A stretch of DNA of 64,000 nt from Geminicoccaceae bacterium (GTDB lineage: Bacteria > Pseudomonadota > Alphaproteobacteria > Geminicoccales > Geminicoccaceae), in assembly GCA_028285265.1 (NCBI GenBank), contig JANQPX010000021.1, forward strand, positions 1 through 64,000, read 5' to 3'. Positions 1 through 7,764 of the stretch are shown in pieces (the first letter of the stretch is position 1; the number at the start of each line of letters is the position of its first letter). Under the pieces are notes generated by a model that worked only from the letters and a program-made list of their open reading frames with translations, was not told the origin of the DNA and made no database searches. The translations under genes were made by a program, and so were the position numbers.

Positions 1-1
1 G

Positions 2-631
2 CAAAGTTGCATTCATAATGGACGAACCTTTGTTGATTACTCCACGCTTAAGCGATCGACGGATGTGCCGGTCAGTTTTTGGCGGGGCTGCGGCTTATCT
101 GAAGAGCTCATTGATTATCTGCCGTTGCTTCTTAACCAAGCTTACGAGTTCTATTCCTGCTTCATCAGCTACAGCCACGCAGACAAGCCTTTCGCGCGCT
201 GGCTCCATGACCGGCTGCAAGGCCAGGGCATTCGATGTTGGCTCGACGAGCATCAACTACTGCCAGGCGACAATATCTTCGACGAGGTCGACCGAGGCAT
301 AAAGCACTGGGACAAGACCCTGCTCTGCTGCTCAGAAGCTTCGCTAAATAGCTGGTGGGTGGACAATGAAATCAACAAGGCATTCGTCAAAGAGCAGCAG
401 CTTCACAAGGAGCGTGGCGAGAAGAGGCTGGCGCTGATCCCGCTCAATCTCGATGGATATCTGTTTGATTGGAAGGACGGCAAAGCTGATCAAGTTCGAA
501 GCCGCCTAGCTGCCGATTTCACCGGCTGGGAGGGCGACAACGCGAAGTTCGAGGAGCAGTTCGAACGTGTTGTGAAGGCGCTTCGGTCGGACGATGGAGC
601 GCGGGAGAAGCCGCCGGTGTCGAAGCTTTAG
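2..631 (+). CDS. Pentapeptide-repeat/TIR-domain protein, C-terminal part (5' end outside window)
   Basis: The reading frame is open from the first bases of the window, so the true start lies upstream; the GTG at 65 is internal. The visible part begins with a linker found between pentapeptide repeats and TIR domains in related bacterial proteins (RGCGL, then DYLP). A TIR domain follows, with box 1 FISYSHAD at nt 161-184 and the motif SWWVDNE, whose Glu (nt 368-370) sits where the catalytic Glu of NAD-cleaving TIR domains lies. TIR domains of bacteria commonly hydrolyse NAD+ or make signalling nucleotides in anti-phage defence; that this one does so is inference. It lies in an integrated element, next to another pentapeptide-repeat gene and phage terminase genes. 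The repeats themselves are not visible in this window. Confidence 0.85.
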   Translation, partial: QSCIHNGRTFVDYSTLKRSTDVPVSFWRGCGLSEELIDYLPLLLNQAYEFYSCFISYSHADKPFARWLHDRLQGQGIRCWLDEHQLLPGDNIFDEVDRGIKHWDKTLLCCSEASLNSWWVDNEINKAFVKEQQLHKERGEKRLALIPLNLDGYLFDWKDGKADQVRSRLAADFTGWEGDNAKFEEQFERVVKALRSDDGAREKPPVSKL

Positions 632-849
632 CTCGGTGTCCTCAAACTGAAGCCTGGAGGCAAGTTTTCCATTTGCTCGCAAGCTCACTAAATTGAGATG
701 TGGAGCAACTGCAAGCGCGAGCGCGGCGAGCTCCATGACGTCGACGACGCGACGATGGAGAAAGCGAGGGAAAGTGCCCGAGCTTGCCGATCAGTTTGGC
801 CAATAGTTCACACGACCTACTTTAAGCGGATATTTGAGAGGCAAATGCT

Positions 850-1953
850 ATGGCAGCTAGACGTAAACCCGGTGAGGGTGGTGATGGCGATTTCGCGTTA
901 GTTCGAATTTTGTTGCGCGGACCAAAAGAGTGGAACGAATGGCGAGCGGCAAATCCTAACGTCGACATTGATCTGCGCGAGGCTAACCTCATCGAGGCCA
1001 ACCTCATCGAGGCCAACCTCAGCCGGGCCGACCTCAGCCGGGCCGACCTCAGCGTGGCCAACCTCCGCAGGGCCTACCTCAACGGGGCCCACCTCATCGG
1101 GGCCAAGCTCATCAGGGCCCACCTCATCGGGACCAACCTCCGCGGGGCGAACCTCTTCGAGGCCGACCTCAGCGGTGCCACCCTCATCGGGGCCGACCTC
1201 TTCGAGGCCGACCTCCGCGGTGCCAGCCTCAGCCGGGCCGACCTCTTCGAGGCCAACCTCAGCGGGGCCAACCTCCGCGGTGCCAGCCTCATCGGGGCCG
1301 ACCTCTTCGGGGCCAACCTCTTCGAGGCCAACCTCAGCGGGGCCGACCTCGAAGGGGCTAACCTTAGCAAGGCCCACCTCCGCGGAGCCGACCTTAAAGG
1401 GGCCAAGCTCAACGGGGCTCTACGTCGTGCGGAAAGATTCGAGATCTTCACCAGCAACGATTCAATCGAAGATGCAGAGGAAGTATTCGAGGCTGCAAAG
1501 GCATTCGTTCATCAACTAGGTCTCGAAACACAGCGAGCAGTGCCAGGTTGGGAGAAAGGCTCTCTTCGGCGGAGGATGACCACTTGGCTTTTCGGGGACA
1601 GAGCTCCGGAATATGTCGGTAAACGAGCCGACATTGCAGAGAACGTGCTGCTGGGGAAGGCGGACATCGAAGCCACCGTTGCATTGGCAAAGGCTGCTGT
1701 CGACCTGGAGAACGCTTTCAAAGGCAAGAAGGGCGCGATCGCGATTGATATGGGCCTTTTCGTCTTCTTGAGAAAGAGTTCTGAGGACGGCGATGGTCAC
1801 ACCTTTTTCAAACGCTTAACTGTCGAAGAGAGGGCGCTCCTAAACGACGATCCAACGCTGCTCGGTGATCCAGATCGCCTCTTCGACGCCATCAAAGATA
1901 TGAAGAAGGTTTCCGCCTCTGACGTGGCTCTGCTGGAAGATAAAGCGTCTTAG
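850..1953 (+). CDS. Pentapeptide-repeat protein with unknown C-terminal domain
   Basis: A 367-residue protein in three parts. Residues 1-42 are a short N-terminal segment with EWNEWRAANP, which often precedes pentapeptide repeats. Residues 43 to about 192 are some 29 consecutive A(D/N/H)LXX pentapeptides, predicted to form a right-handed quadrilateral beta-helix. The last 170 residues are mixed-charge, with a hydrophobic segment (AIAIDMGLFVFL), and I recognise no family. There is no signal peptide, so it is probably cytoplasmic. The start ATG at 850 is preceded by GAGAGG. It follows the TIR gene by about 220 bases on the same strand, and both share the pentapeptide theme, suggesting one functional module. 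The repeat DNA is GC-rich and keeps long open frames on both strands. Function unknown. Confidence 0.85.
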   Translation: MAARRKPGEGGDGDFALVRILLRGPKEWNEWRAANPNVDIDLREANLIEANLIEANLSRADLSRADLSVANLRRAYLNGAHLIGAKLIRAHLIGTNLRGANLFEADLSGATLIGADLFEADLRGASLSRADLFEANLSGANLRGASLIGADLFGANLFEANLSGADLEGANLSKAHLRGADLKGAKLNGALRRAERFEIFTSNDSIEDAEEVFEAAKAFVHQLGLETQRAVPGWEKGSLRRRMTTWLFGDRAPEYVGKRADIAENVLLGKADIEATVALAKAAVDLENAFKGKKGAIAIDMGLFVFLRKSSEDGDGHTFFKRLTVEERALLNDDPTLLGDPDRLFDAIKDMKKVSASDVALLEDKAS

Positions 1954-2214
1954 TCAAACTCCGAAAGTCCGAACACGCGCGACTTAACGAGATTGTGGCG
2001 GCCGATACGAGAAACTGAACTATCGCCGGCTATTTCGTCCGGCTTTAGACATCAACCGAGTTTTTGAAATCACGAAGCGCGGAGCAACCGTGCAACGGCT
2101 TTCTGCCGTCTGGACCGCCAAACCTCGTGATTTGTCTACAAATGTGCATCCAGATCGATTATATAAAAATGAGCTAATACAATCGGTTAGCTAAAAAAAG
2201 TTGACAAAGTTGAC

Positions 2215-2643
2215 ATGAGACTGACCAAGAAACTCAAAGAGCTCGTTATAGCGCGCATCGAGTCCGGTGATCAGATCATCGACATTGCGGATGCGCTCGG
2301 CGTGACCCGCCAGGCCCTCTACAAGGCCAAGCGAGATCACAAGGCGTTTGGCGACGCCTGGGACAAAGCCAAAGAGATTGGTGATCAGATCCAGCTGAGC
2401 GCGTGTGAGAAGGAGGCTGACTTCCGAGCTCGCATTGGCTGGCTCGAGCCGAAGTTCTTTGAGGGGCGGATCTGCGGCTTTGTCCCGAAGTTTAGCGACA
2501 GCCTCCTGCAGCTCCGGCTGAAGGCCCTTGCTCCGGAGAAGTATGCCGATCGCTCCAAGGTGGATCACAGCGGCGCCATAAAGGGCTCCCCGGACAGCAT
2601 TGTCATCCAGTTCGTGCCTCCGAATGAACCAGATCAATCTTGA
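2215..2643 (+). CDS. Phage terminase small subunit-like protein
   Basis: A 142-residue protein with an N-terminal helix-turn-helix (IIDIADALGVTRQALYK, about residues 23-39) and a C-terminal PEKYADRSKVDHSG segment (about 105-118) typical of small terminase subunits, which recognise phage DNA for packaging. The middle is charged and helical. The start ATG at 2215 has no clear ribosome binding site. The 3' end overlaps the start of a large-subunit gene by 20 bases, the usual order terS-terL. That downstream gene is broken, so this is probably an orphaned relic. Upstream lies a 260-base gap with tandem TTGACA-like words (about 2200-2216) and nothing else recognisable. Confidence 0.75.
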   Translation: MRLTKKLKELVIARIESGDQIIDIADALGVTRQALYKAKRDHKAFGDAWDKAKEIGDQIQLSACEKEADFRARIGWLEPKFFEGRICGFVPKFSDSLLQLRLKALAPEKYADRSKVDHSGAIKGSPDSIVIQFVPPNEPDQS

Positions 2644-2894
2644 GGTTCCTGAAGCGTTTCAAGATCTCCTGCGGCCGGCAAGGTACAAGGTCTATTACGG
2701 CGGCCGCGGCTCGGCGAAGAGCTGGTCACGGTCGACGCCGTGCGCTATGCGGTGGAGTCGACGCGGGGAGCGCAGGCAGGCGTGTGGTAGCGCCTGCAAT
2801 GAGGTCGATTGCTGACGGTGCCTTTAGGCGGCTTTTGGAGGCGTATTTTGAACCCAACCGGTCCCAATGCCCCGATCTCTCAAACGGTTCTTGA
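2624..2894 (+). pseudogene. Terminase large subunit, broken N-terminal fragment
   Basis: From the ATG at 2624 the frame encodes a typical TerL N-terminus ending in YYGGRGSAKSW, the Walker A-like ATPase loop, up to about 2725. Homology in that frame then stops, and the frame closes at 2815. A later stretch in another frame (about nt 2795-2850) reads MRSIADGAFRRLLEAYF, resembling the helix that follows the Walker region in TerL proteins. The simplest reading is at least one frameshift plus loss of the rest of the gene, since nothing resembling the remaining 400 residues of a TerL is present. DNA packaging by this element is therefore dead. The second-frame similarity is judged by eye and is less certain than the Walker A part. 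Confidence 0.65.
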
Positions 2895-2941
2895 CCAGCT
2901 ACCGCGCAACTCTATGGTGCTTTCCATACGATTATTGACGG

Positions 2942-4405
2942 ATGTCAAATGTGGATTGGCTGGCTGTTCTAGCGATTGTTGTCGCCATTCTCGGCGCCGT
3001 GTTTTCCGGGGCCTGGTTCTTCGGCTATCAGCACTATCATCGACGTCTCGAAACAAGTGCGGGGAAACGACTTGAAGCAGCGCAAATGCTCTTCGCTCCG
3101 AGCGGTTGGGCCTACTACCTGGCCTGGCTCCGGTGCATCCTGAACAGTCTGGACCGCTGGATGGGATCACTGGATGAGGTTGGCCGTCTGTTCAGCCGGT
3201 GCGTCATGCTGGCCTTTGTGTATCCCTTTGTCTTTCTCATTATAAGCTGGCTGGTAGGCGGCTCAGCAACCATAGGCAATGCTGAACTCATGCCACCCAC
3301 CGAGAGTTTGACCACCTTTCAGTGGGCCATTCTCGTGTTCGGACTGGTCGCAATTGCCTTTGCCTTTGCCGATACCGATACCAATACCGATACCGGTGCC
3401 TTTGCCCTTGCCGCTGCCGTTGCCGCTGCCCTTACCTTTGCCCTTGCCATGGTCGGTGCCGTTGCCGTTGCCGTCGCCGCTGCCTATGCCTTAGCCGGTG
3501 TCCTTGCCGGTGCCGTCGTTGCCGTTGCCGGTGCCGTTGCCATTGCCGTTGCCCTTGCCCTTGGTGCTTGGCTAGGCGCTGCATCTTTGTCTGAACCAGA
3601 GATCACATCTTGGTTGCTCTTTATATTGCTTCTACCACCCATTAATGCAGTCTTTGATTGGGCATCTTGGTGGGCAAGCCGCGCTCTCGGGAAGAACCTA
3701 GTCTCAACGTTGGAGAAAACTGAATTAGCGACTTGGCAACGTATTTGGACCTTTCTCAGAGACATATTCACCGATATTGTCATTGCCGTGCTTTTGCTGA
3801 CCATGCTCGCCTACTTCATGCCGAGGCTGATTGGTGCCTTGAACTGGTTCGTTGTTGTGGTGGAGGGCGGGGAAGCCCCCATCGATCTCGTCGATTATCT
3901 CTGTGCCGCAGCAAAGAACCCGCTGACAGATGGTCTGTGGGCAACGCTCATGCTCTTTTCAACATTGATCCCGACCATCGGCCATCTCGGCATGCTCATC
4001 ATGGCATTCATCTTCATTCATGCGCCGAGCCAAGCGAACCGAGAGCGAGCAGCCCATTTGCGTCATCAGTATCGCCCTCCTGCGACGGACCTTCGGGGCC
4101 TGGGAGCCGAGAAAACTGAGAAATGGCGGCTGATGCCAGATGACTATTCGATCGAGCGCATCAATGGGCCTGACGCCGTGCCAATGGGCGCCCTTAATGT
4201 CGACACGGTCAACGCCGTTAGCTGGAATTTGGGTGTGTTCAGGTGGTTTTGGTATTTGCTGGCTGTCTCAGCCGCGGGCGCGTTCGTCTATTGGGTCGCG
4301 ACGCCCATAATGCTCTATCCTTGGGAGCCGCTACCCAAGATCCTGCTGATGGTTGCTGGGTTCACGTGGCCAGAAGTGCAGGCATGCTTTCTTGAAGCTG
4401 GCTAG
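2942..4405 (+). CDS. Large polytopic membrane protein with Ala/Val-rich repetitive segment
   Basis: A 487-residue integral membrane protein that I cannot assign to a named family. An N-terminal transmembrane helix (about residues 6-28) is followed by a soluble stretch, a second hydrophobic segment (about 88-105), then residues 128-215 made almost only of Ala, Val, Phe, Leu and Gly. This last segment arises from a near-tandem GCCNTT/GCCGTT hexamer DNA repeat. More hydrophobic helices lie at about 225-240, 280-300, 340-360, 425-445 and near the C-terminus. An interrupting stretch of DTDTNTDT sits in the repeat. It lies between the terminase relic and the tRNA-Gly attachment half-site, so it is cargo of the element. 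The start ATG at 2942 lacks a strong ribosome binding site. Confidence 0.7.
   Translation: MSNVDWLAVLAIVVAILGAVFSGAWFFGYQHYHRRLETSAGKRLEAAQMLFAPSGWAYYLAWLRCILNSLDRWMGSLDEVGRLFSRCVMLAFVYPFVFLIISWLVGGSATIGNAELMPPTESLTTFQWAILVFGLVAIAFAFADTDTNTDTGAFALAAAVAAALTFALAMVGAVAVAVAAAYALAGVLAGAVVAVAGAVAIAVALALGAWLGAASLSEPEITSWLLFILLLPPINAVFDWASWWASRALGKNLVSTLEKTELATWQRIWTFLRDIFTDIVIAVLLLTMLAYFMPRLIGALNWFVVVVEGGEAPIDLVDYLCAAAKNPLTDGLWATLMLFSTLIPTIGHLGMLIMAFIFIHAPSQANRERAAHLRHQYRPPATDLRGLGAEKTEKWRLMPDDYSIERINGPDAVPMGALNVDTVNAVSWNLGVFRWFWYLLAVSAAGAFVYWVATPIMLYPWEPLPKILLMVAGFTWPEVQACFLEAG
3355..3565 (+). repeat. Degenerate hexamer microsatellite (GCCNTT-type) inside the membrane-protein gene
   Basis: About 210 bases consist of imperfect tandem hexamers such as TGCCTT, TGCCGT and TACCGA. 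The period is six bases, so unit gain or loss keeps the frame and changes the protein by two residues at a time. All three forward frames give low-complexity peptides here. Confidence 0.85.
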
Positions 4406-5290
4406 GGCTATTGTGGCTCGGACTGCATGCTTGTGTCCATCTTCGGCACAACGCTGACCTTCGCTGATGCTAATACATCGCGCGCCGTGTGTCCGCTTTG
4501 GGCCTGAGACTGCGCGCGGGCGCAGGCTGGGGTTTGGTAGCTGTCCAGAGTCAGCGTGATTTAGGTTGGAAATAATACCAATAGTTGTATTCAGACAGAA
4601 ATCATTCGCCCTAGAGGCAGACGCGAGAGATTTCAGCATGGACCTATTGTCGAGCATTGCAGACCTGGCAACGCTACTGAACAGCTATGCGAAGACCTAT
4701 GACCGCCTGGCGCAGGGGGAGAAAGGCGCTCGCAATCGCCTGCTCATCCGCATGGGAAAAGCTGATCTCGACAACCGCTGTCTCATGGATTTCAATCGCA
4801 AAGTCGACGCCGGCGGCGTGAACGCCCCATTCGTCCGAGTTGGCTTCGCCCGCATCGCTGAATCGGACGATCGCATCGTCGACCTTTTGTGCAAAGTTTA
4901 GCGCGTGCTGCCGTCGCAGGACTTGGGATGTCGGATACTTCGCATTCGAAGATGGCACGCTCAGCACCACCAGGAAGTTGCCTTCATGCGCCGTGAAGTG
5001 GACGGCCTCTCGGCCGTCGTATAGGACCGCCATCGATGTTGGTTGGCGTTCGGAGAGGACTCGGCCGGTCATGCTGCCGCTCCCTCAGATGGAGCACCGT
5101 GCCAATTCCAGAAACGCTGCTTGCCATTGGCAGGTAGGGATGCCCACGGCTGCCAGATTGTGATAGCACCCATGACCCGTCTCAGGGGCTTGGGCACGCT
5201 GCGGGCACGAATGAAGCTAGAGCTTCAATCGCCGCAACGTTTCTAAACTCCTGAAAAGTAGGTCTAATGCTCGTTAACGTATTGAAAACC
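4406..5290. other. Stretch without a confident gene at the end of the integrated element
   Basis: Open frames overlap on both strands (4638-4901 plus and 4674-5072 minus), each with plausible codon use but no motif, start signal or family I recognise. One could be real; I cannot decide which. On the minus strand near 5135-5161 a short word encoding NLAAVGIP recurs at 8465-8491. The region probably holds decayed element DNA. Confidence 0.5.
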
Positions 5291-5328
5291 CTCACGACAC
5301 GGTAGCTTCCCAAGCTACGTGTCGTGAG
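5291..5328. repeat. Inverted repeat spanning the element/tRNA junction
   Basis: CTCACGACAC (5291-5300) is exactly complementary to GTGTCGTGAG (5319-5328). Inside it, GTAGC (5302-5306) pairs with GCTAC (5314-5318), the tRNA anticodon stem. Only one unpaired base (5301) interrupts a 15-bp stem around the loop TTCCCAA. The left arm is element DNA and the right arm is tRNA DNA, an arrangement expected for an integrase core-binding site. Confidence 0.75.
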
Positions 5329-5351
5329 TTCGATTCTCATCACCCGCTCCA
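5301..5351 (+). other. Attachment half-site: displaced 3' half of tRNA-Gly(CCC)
   Basis: The sequence matches the 3' part of a tRNA: anticodon stem GTAGC/GCTAC with loop TTCCCAA (anticodon CCC, Gly), a five-base variable region, a T arm with TTCGATT loop (5324-5340), the 3' acceptor strand CACCCGC, discriminator T and an encoded CCA (5349-5351). The D arm and the 5' acceptor strand, expected as GCGGGTG, are missing upstream, so this is not a functional gene. Such a 3' fragment is left at the far end when an element integrates into a tRNA gene and rebuilds it with its own copy. The intact tRNA-Gly and the integrase should therefore lie to the left, outside the window. Confidence 0.85.
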
Positions 5352-5931
5352 CATTCTTGTTCTATCCAGAAGCTTCATCATTTCTGTCTTTTCAAGCGTT
5401 CACGAGCTGGGCCTGCGGCAGGTACGAGCGTTCCGGATATAGGCTTTGTACTCCGAGGGGAATCGATGGGTCTCATAGTGGCTCTTTGGTAGTCCAAATC
5501 CTGCATGCCGTGGCCAATAACGGACCAACGTCAACGGATGCATTAGGCTCCTTCGCGGTCTTATCAGCCAACCTGACCGGCAGCAGCGATACCATCAGAG
5601 CAACGATTTGGGGCGCTCAGAGCATACCCCAGCGGACCGCTGTGGTCTCAGCCAGTATCTCGGCTGAAGGCCCCGCGCTGTTCCTAGTTCCGACCCCGGG
5701 GACGCGACGTCCACAACGGCTCATTCTTGCGATAACGATCGATCAAGCAGAGGTCTGGAGCGGGTCACGAACGCCTGTAGGTGACAGCTGACAGCAGCAA
5801 GCAGCCTCCAGAGCGACAAGCGCATCTTATTTGGCATCCATGCATACCGCGAAGCGACCCCTCCGTTAAGGACATGGGCGGGATGGGGGCCAGTGCTGAA
5901 CGATTATCAACCTACATTGCTAATCGTTCGG
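5352..5931. other. Gene-poor chromosomal stretch right of the attachment site
   Basis: A 155-codon plus-strand frame crosses the area, but its only start lies inside the tRNA remnant and it has no recognisable domain. I see no RNA gene, repeat or convincing promoter here. Confidence 0.5.
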
Positions 5932-7569
5932 TTATAGCTGCGCTTTGCGCAGATTAAGATTTCCGTCCCTAAGTCCACCGTCTTGACGTATCCAGACTTC
6001 GATCCGTCGGTTTCGACTCGCCCCCTGCCTATCAAAACTGCCATCAGGTCGGTAGTTGCATGCAATAGGAGCTTCTTCGCCAAATCCGATAACATTATCC
6101 GCCGGGATGTCGATGCCACTATTGCGCAGGTGATCCGCGATGACGAGACTGCGCGAAGCTGAAAGCTCTTCATTGACATTGGCCGGTCCTACTGAGTCAG
6201 CAAAGCCAAAGATGAGCAGTTGATCCGGCGGAATGTTCTCGCGTTCGACCATTTGAACTAATGCGCGTAGATCCCGTTGTCCTCGACTGTCCAAGTCGGA
6301 TTTGCCAGGACTGAAACGAAAGGTCGCTGAAAGCCTTTGGGCGTCCTTGATTTTGTCGAGATAGAGTGTACGCAGGCGCGGGTTCTCTGTTGGCTGGCCG
6401 CCCGTCATAGCTAGCCGCCATTCGGTTACATTTCTGTCCGCCCCGCGAAGATTGAGGCCAACAAAATGACGATCAACAATCGACTGTCCGGTATGAGGGG
6501 TTTCGGAAAGAACGAAGTCGATGAAGGACTGATGGTAGACGTTGGAAGAGGCTGGATTCTGGTAGAGATAGAGTCGTCTCGAAAGCGGATGGTCTTCGGA
6601 GCTGACGAGAAACTCATCGGAAAAGTAGTCAAGTCCACATTCATCGATCGCCAAGGCGATATTGCCAGCGCTGTTGCCAATGCCGACAAATCCCATTGCC
6701 CCTGGCGTTTCCTTGACGCTGGTTGCAACCACGGACGCTGAGTCGAAAATACGGTCATAGGCTGGCGTCTCGTCAGCCATAATAATGGCCCGGAAGGCGT
6801 CAGCTGTGCCTGACCCTTCATCGCGTCCTACGTTTTCAATACCAGAGTCGAGACCAGAGTTGCGGACCTTAAAGTCCCGCCAACTGTCGATCTTTTTGCT
6901 ATAGATATCGGCAATGGTTGCGCGAGACAGAGATGCTAGGCGGTTAGTCGGATGGATAATGATTTCAACTGCATCGATGCCGATAACATGCTCCGCACCG
7001 ACCGACCTCATGTCCACGTTGTAGGTACGCTCAAACGCTGCCCATTCATCCTGCTTGATGCGGCGGGACGCCATCGCAAAATCCGTGCTGCCTTCGAGCA
7101 GTTCCGCTAGACCGTTCGATGATCCAATCGAACGGATTTCGACCGCTTGAAACAAGGCACTTGGATTAGAGGCCAATCGGACCGTCACATAGTCTGGAAA
7201 GCTTGGATCAGAAGTCACATTGATCTGTATCGTCTCATCGCTCGGTTCGCCCACCTGACTTCTAAGAAATGCAGCAGCTAAGTCCAAAGCGAGTTCGTCG
7301 CCGATCGTTGTTGATCCACTCAGTCTAAGGACCCTGTCCTCTGAGACGGTCGAGAACTCGACAACATCGACAACAGTATTGACTGGTATTTCAACAAGGG
7401 GACCATTCCTTATTTTTACACTTATAGTGTCGCTAGATCTTTCTACGATCTCCCCAACGATTTCGTTTTGATCGATTGTCGTAATTCTCTGAAGATCAGC
7501 AGCATAGGTCAGGACAGAATGTCCGAAGATGATGAGTGCAAGTAAGCAAAGATTCGCAAACAACCGCAT
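5932..7569 (-). CDS. PstS-like substrate-binding protein fused to an OmpA C-terminal domain
   Basis: A 545-residue secreted protein. Residues 1-23 form a signal peptide (hydrophobic core, then TYAA). Residues 24-75 form a small beta-rich segment. Residues 80-360 resemble the phosphate-binding PstS family: LSGSTTIG near 83, SSNGLAELLEGSTDFAMASR near 145, and GRDEGSGTADAF near 245, the phosphate-loop region. Residues 410-535 are an OmpA-like peptidoglycan-binding domain, with FSPGKSDLDSRG at its start, ADSVG, LSASRS and the terminal NRRIEVWI. The natural reading is a periplasmic solute-binding protein tethered to peptidoglycan, acting in sensing or scavenging rather than ABC import, since no PstCAB genes are nearby. 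The ATG at 7569 has AAGG eight bases upstream. The actual ligand is inferred. Confidence 0.85.
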   Translation of the reverse strand: MRLFANLCLLALIIFGHSVLTYAADLQRITTIDQNEIVGEIVERSSDTISVKIRNGPLVEIPVNTVVDVVEFSTVSEDRVLRLSGSTTIGDELALDLAAAFLRSQVGEPSDETIQINVTSDPSFPDYVTVRLASNPSALFQAVEIRSIGSSNGLAELLEGSTDFAMASRRIKQDEWAAFERTYNVDMRSVGAEHVIGIDAVEIIIHPTNRLASLSRATIADIYSKKIDSWRDFKVRNSGLDSGIENVGRDEGSGTADAFRAIIMADETPAYDRIFDSASVVATSVKETPGAMGFVGIGNSAGNIALAIDECGLDYFSDEFLVSSEDHPLSRRLYLYQNPASSNVYHQSFIDFVLSETPHTGQSIVDRHFVGLNLRGADRNVTEWRLAMTGGQPTENPRLRTLYLDKIKDAQRLSATFRFSPGKSDLDSRGQRDLRALVQMVERENIPPDQLLIFGFADSVGPANVNEELSASRSLVIADHLRNSGIDIPADNVIGFGEEAPIACNYRPDGSFDRQGASRNRRIEVWIRQDGGLRDGNLNLRKAQL

Positions 7570-7725
7570 GATGTTGACCTTACTTTTGAGGAGATTCCTA
7601 CGATATGCAGATTGAGTTGCCGCAGGCAGATGTTACCTAGTCTCATGAAGAACGGACAAACCAATGCATCGGCCGAGATATGGATGCAACTGCTTAAGTA
7701 TTTAGATCACAAAGCAATCGCCTTT

Positions 7726-7754
7726 TTTATTCTTTAGTGTCACATTTTTGTCAA
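7726..7754 (-). promoter_or_regulatory. Candidate sigma-70 promoter for the PstS/OmpA gene
   Basis: On the minus strand TTGACA (7754-7749) is followed after 17 bases by AATAAA (7731-7726). This would give a 5' leader of about 150 nucleotides. It overlaps the 11-base TGTC repeats, which would allow a regulator to block or assist the promoter. Confidence 0.4.
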
Positions 7755-7764
7755 AAAACTGTCT
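7738..7764 (+). promoter_or_regulatory. Three TGTC direct repeats with 11-bp period (possible Pho-box-like site)
   Basis: TGTCA at 7738, TGTCA at 7749 and TGTCT at 7760 are spaced exactly 11 bp apart, with AT-rich spacers. PhoB sites are direct repeats of (C)TGTCA with the same period. The orientation is opposite to the PstS/OmpA gene, which weakens the assignment. Confidence 0.3.

Noticed and set aside
898..1377. Minus-strand frame with regular VGPAEVGL repeats
   Set aside because: It is the antisense of the pentapeptide gene; its regularity comes from the 15-base repeat, and it has no ribosome binding site.
958..1420. Regular repeats that might suggest a CRISPR array
   Set aside because: The repeats are contiguous coding pentapeptides without unique spacers.
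4638..4901. Plus-strand frame beginning MDLLSSIADLATLL
   Set aside because: Codon use looks acceptable, but an equally open minus-strand frame covers the same bases and neither shows family features. I left both as undecided.
5324..5791. 155-codon plus-strand frame
   Set aside because: Its only start lies in the tRNA T arm, there is no ribosome binding site and no recognisable domain.
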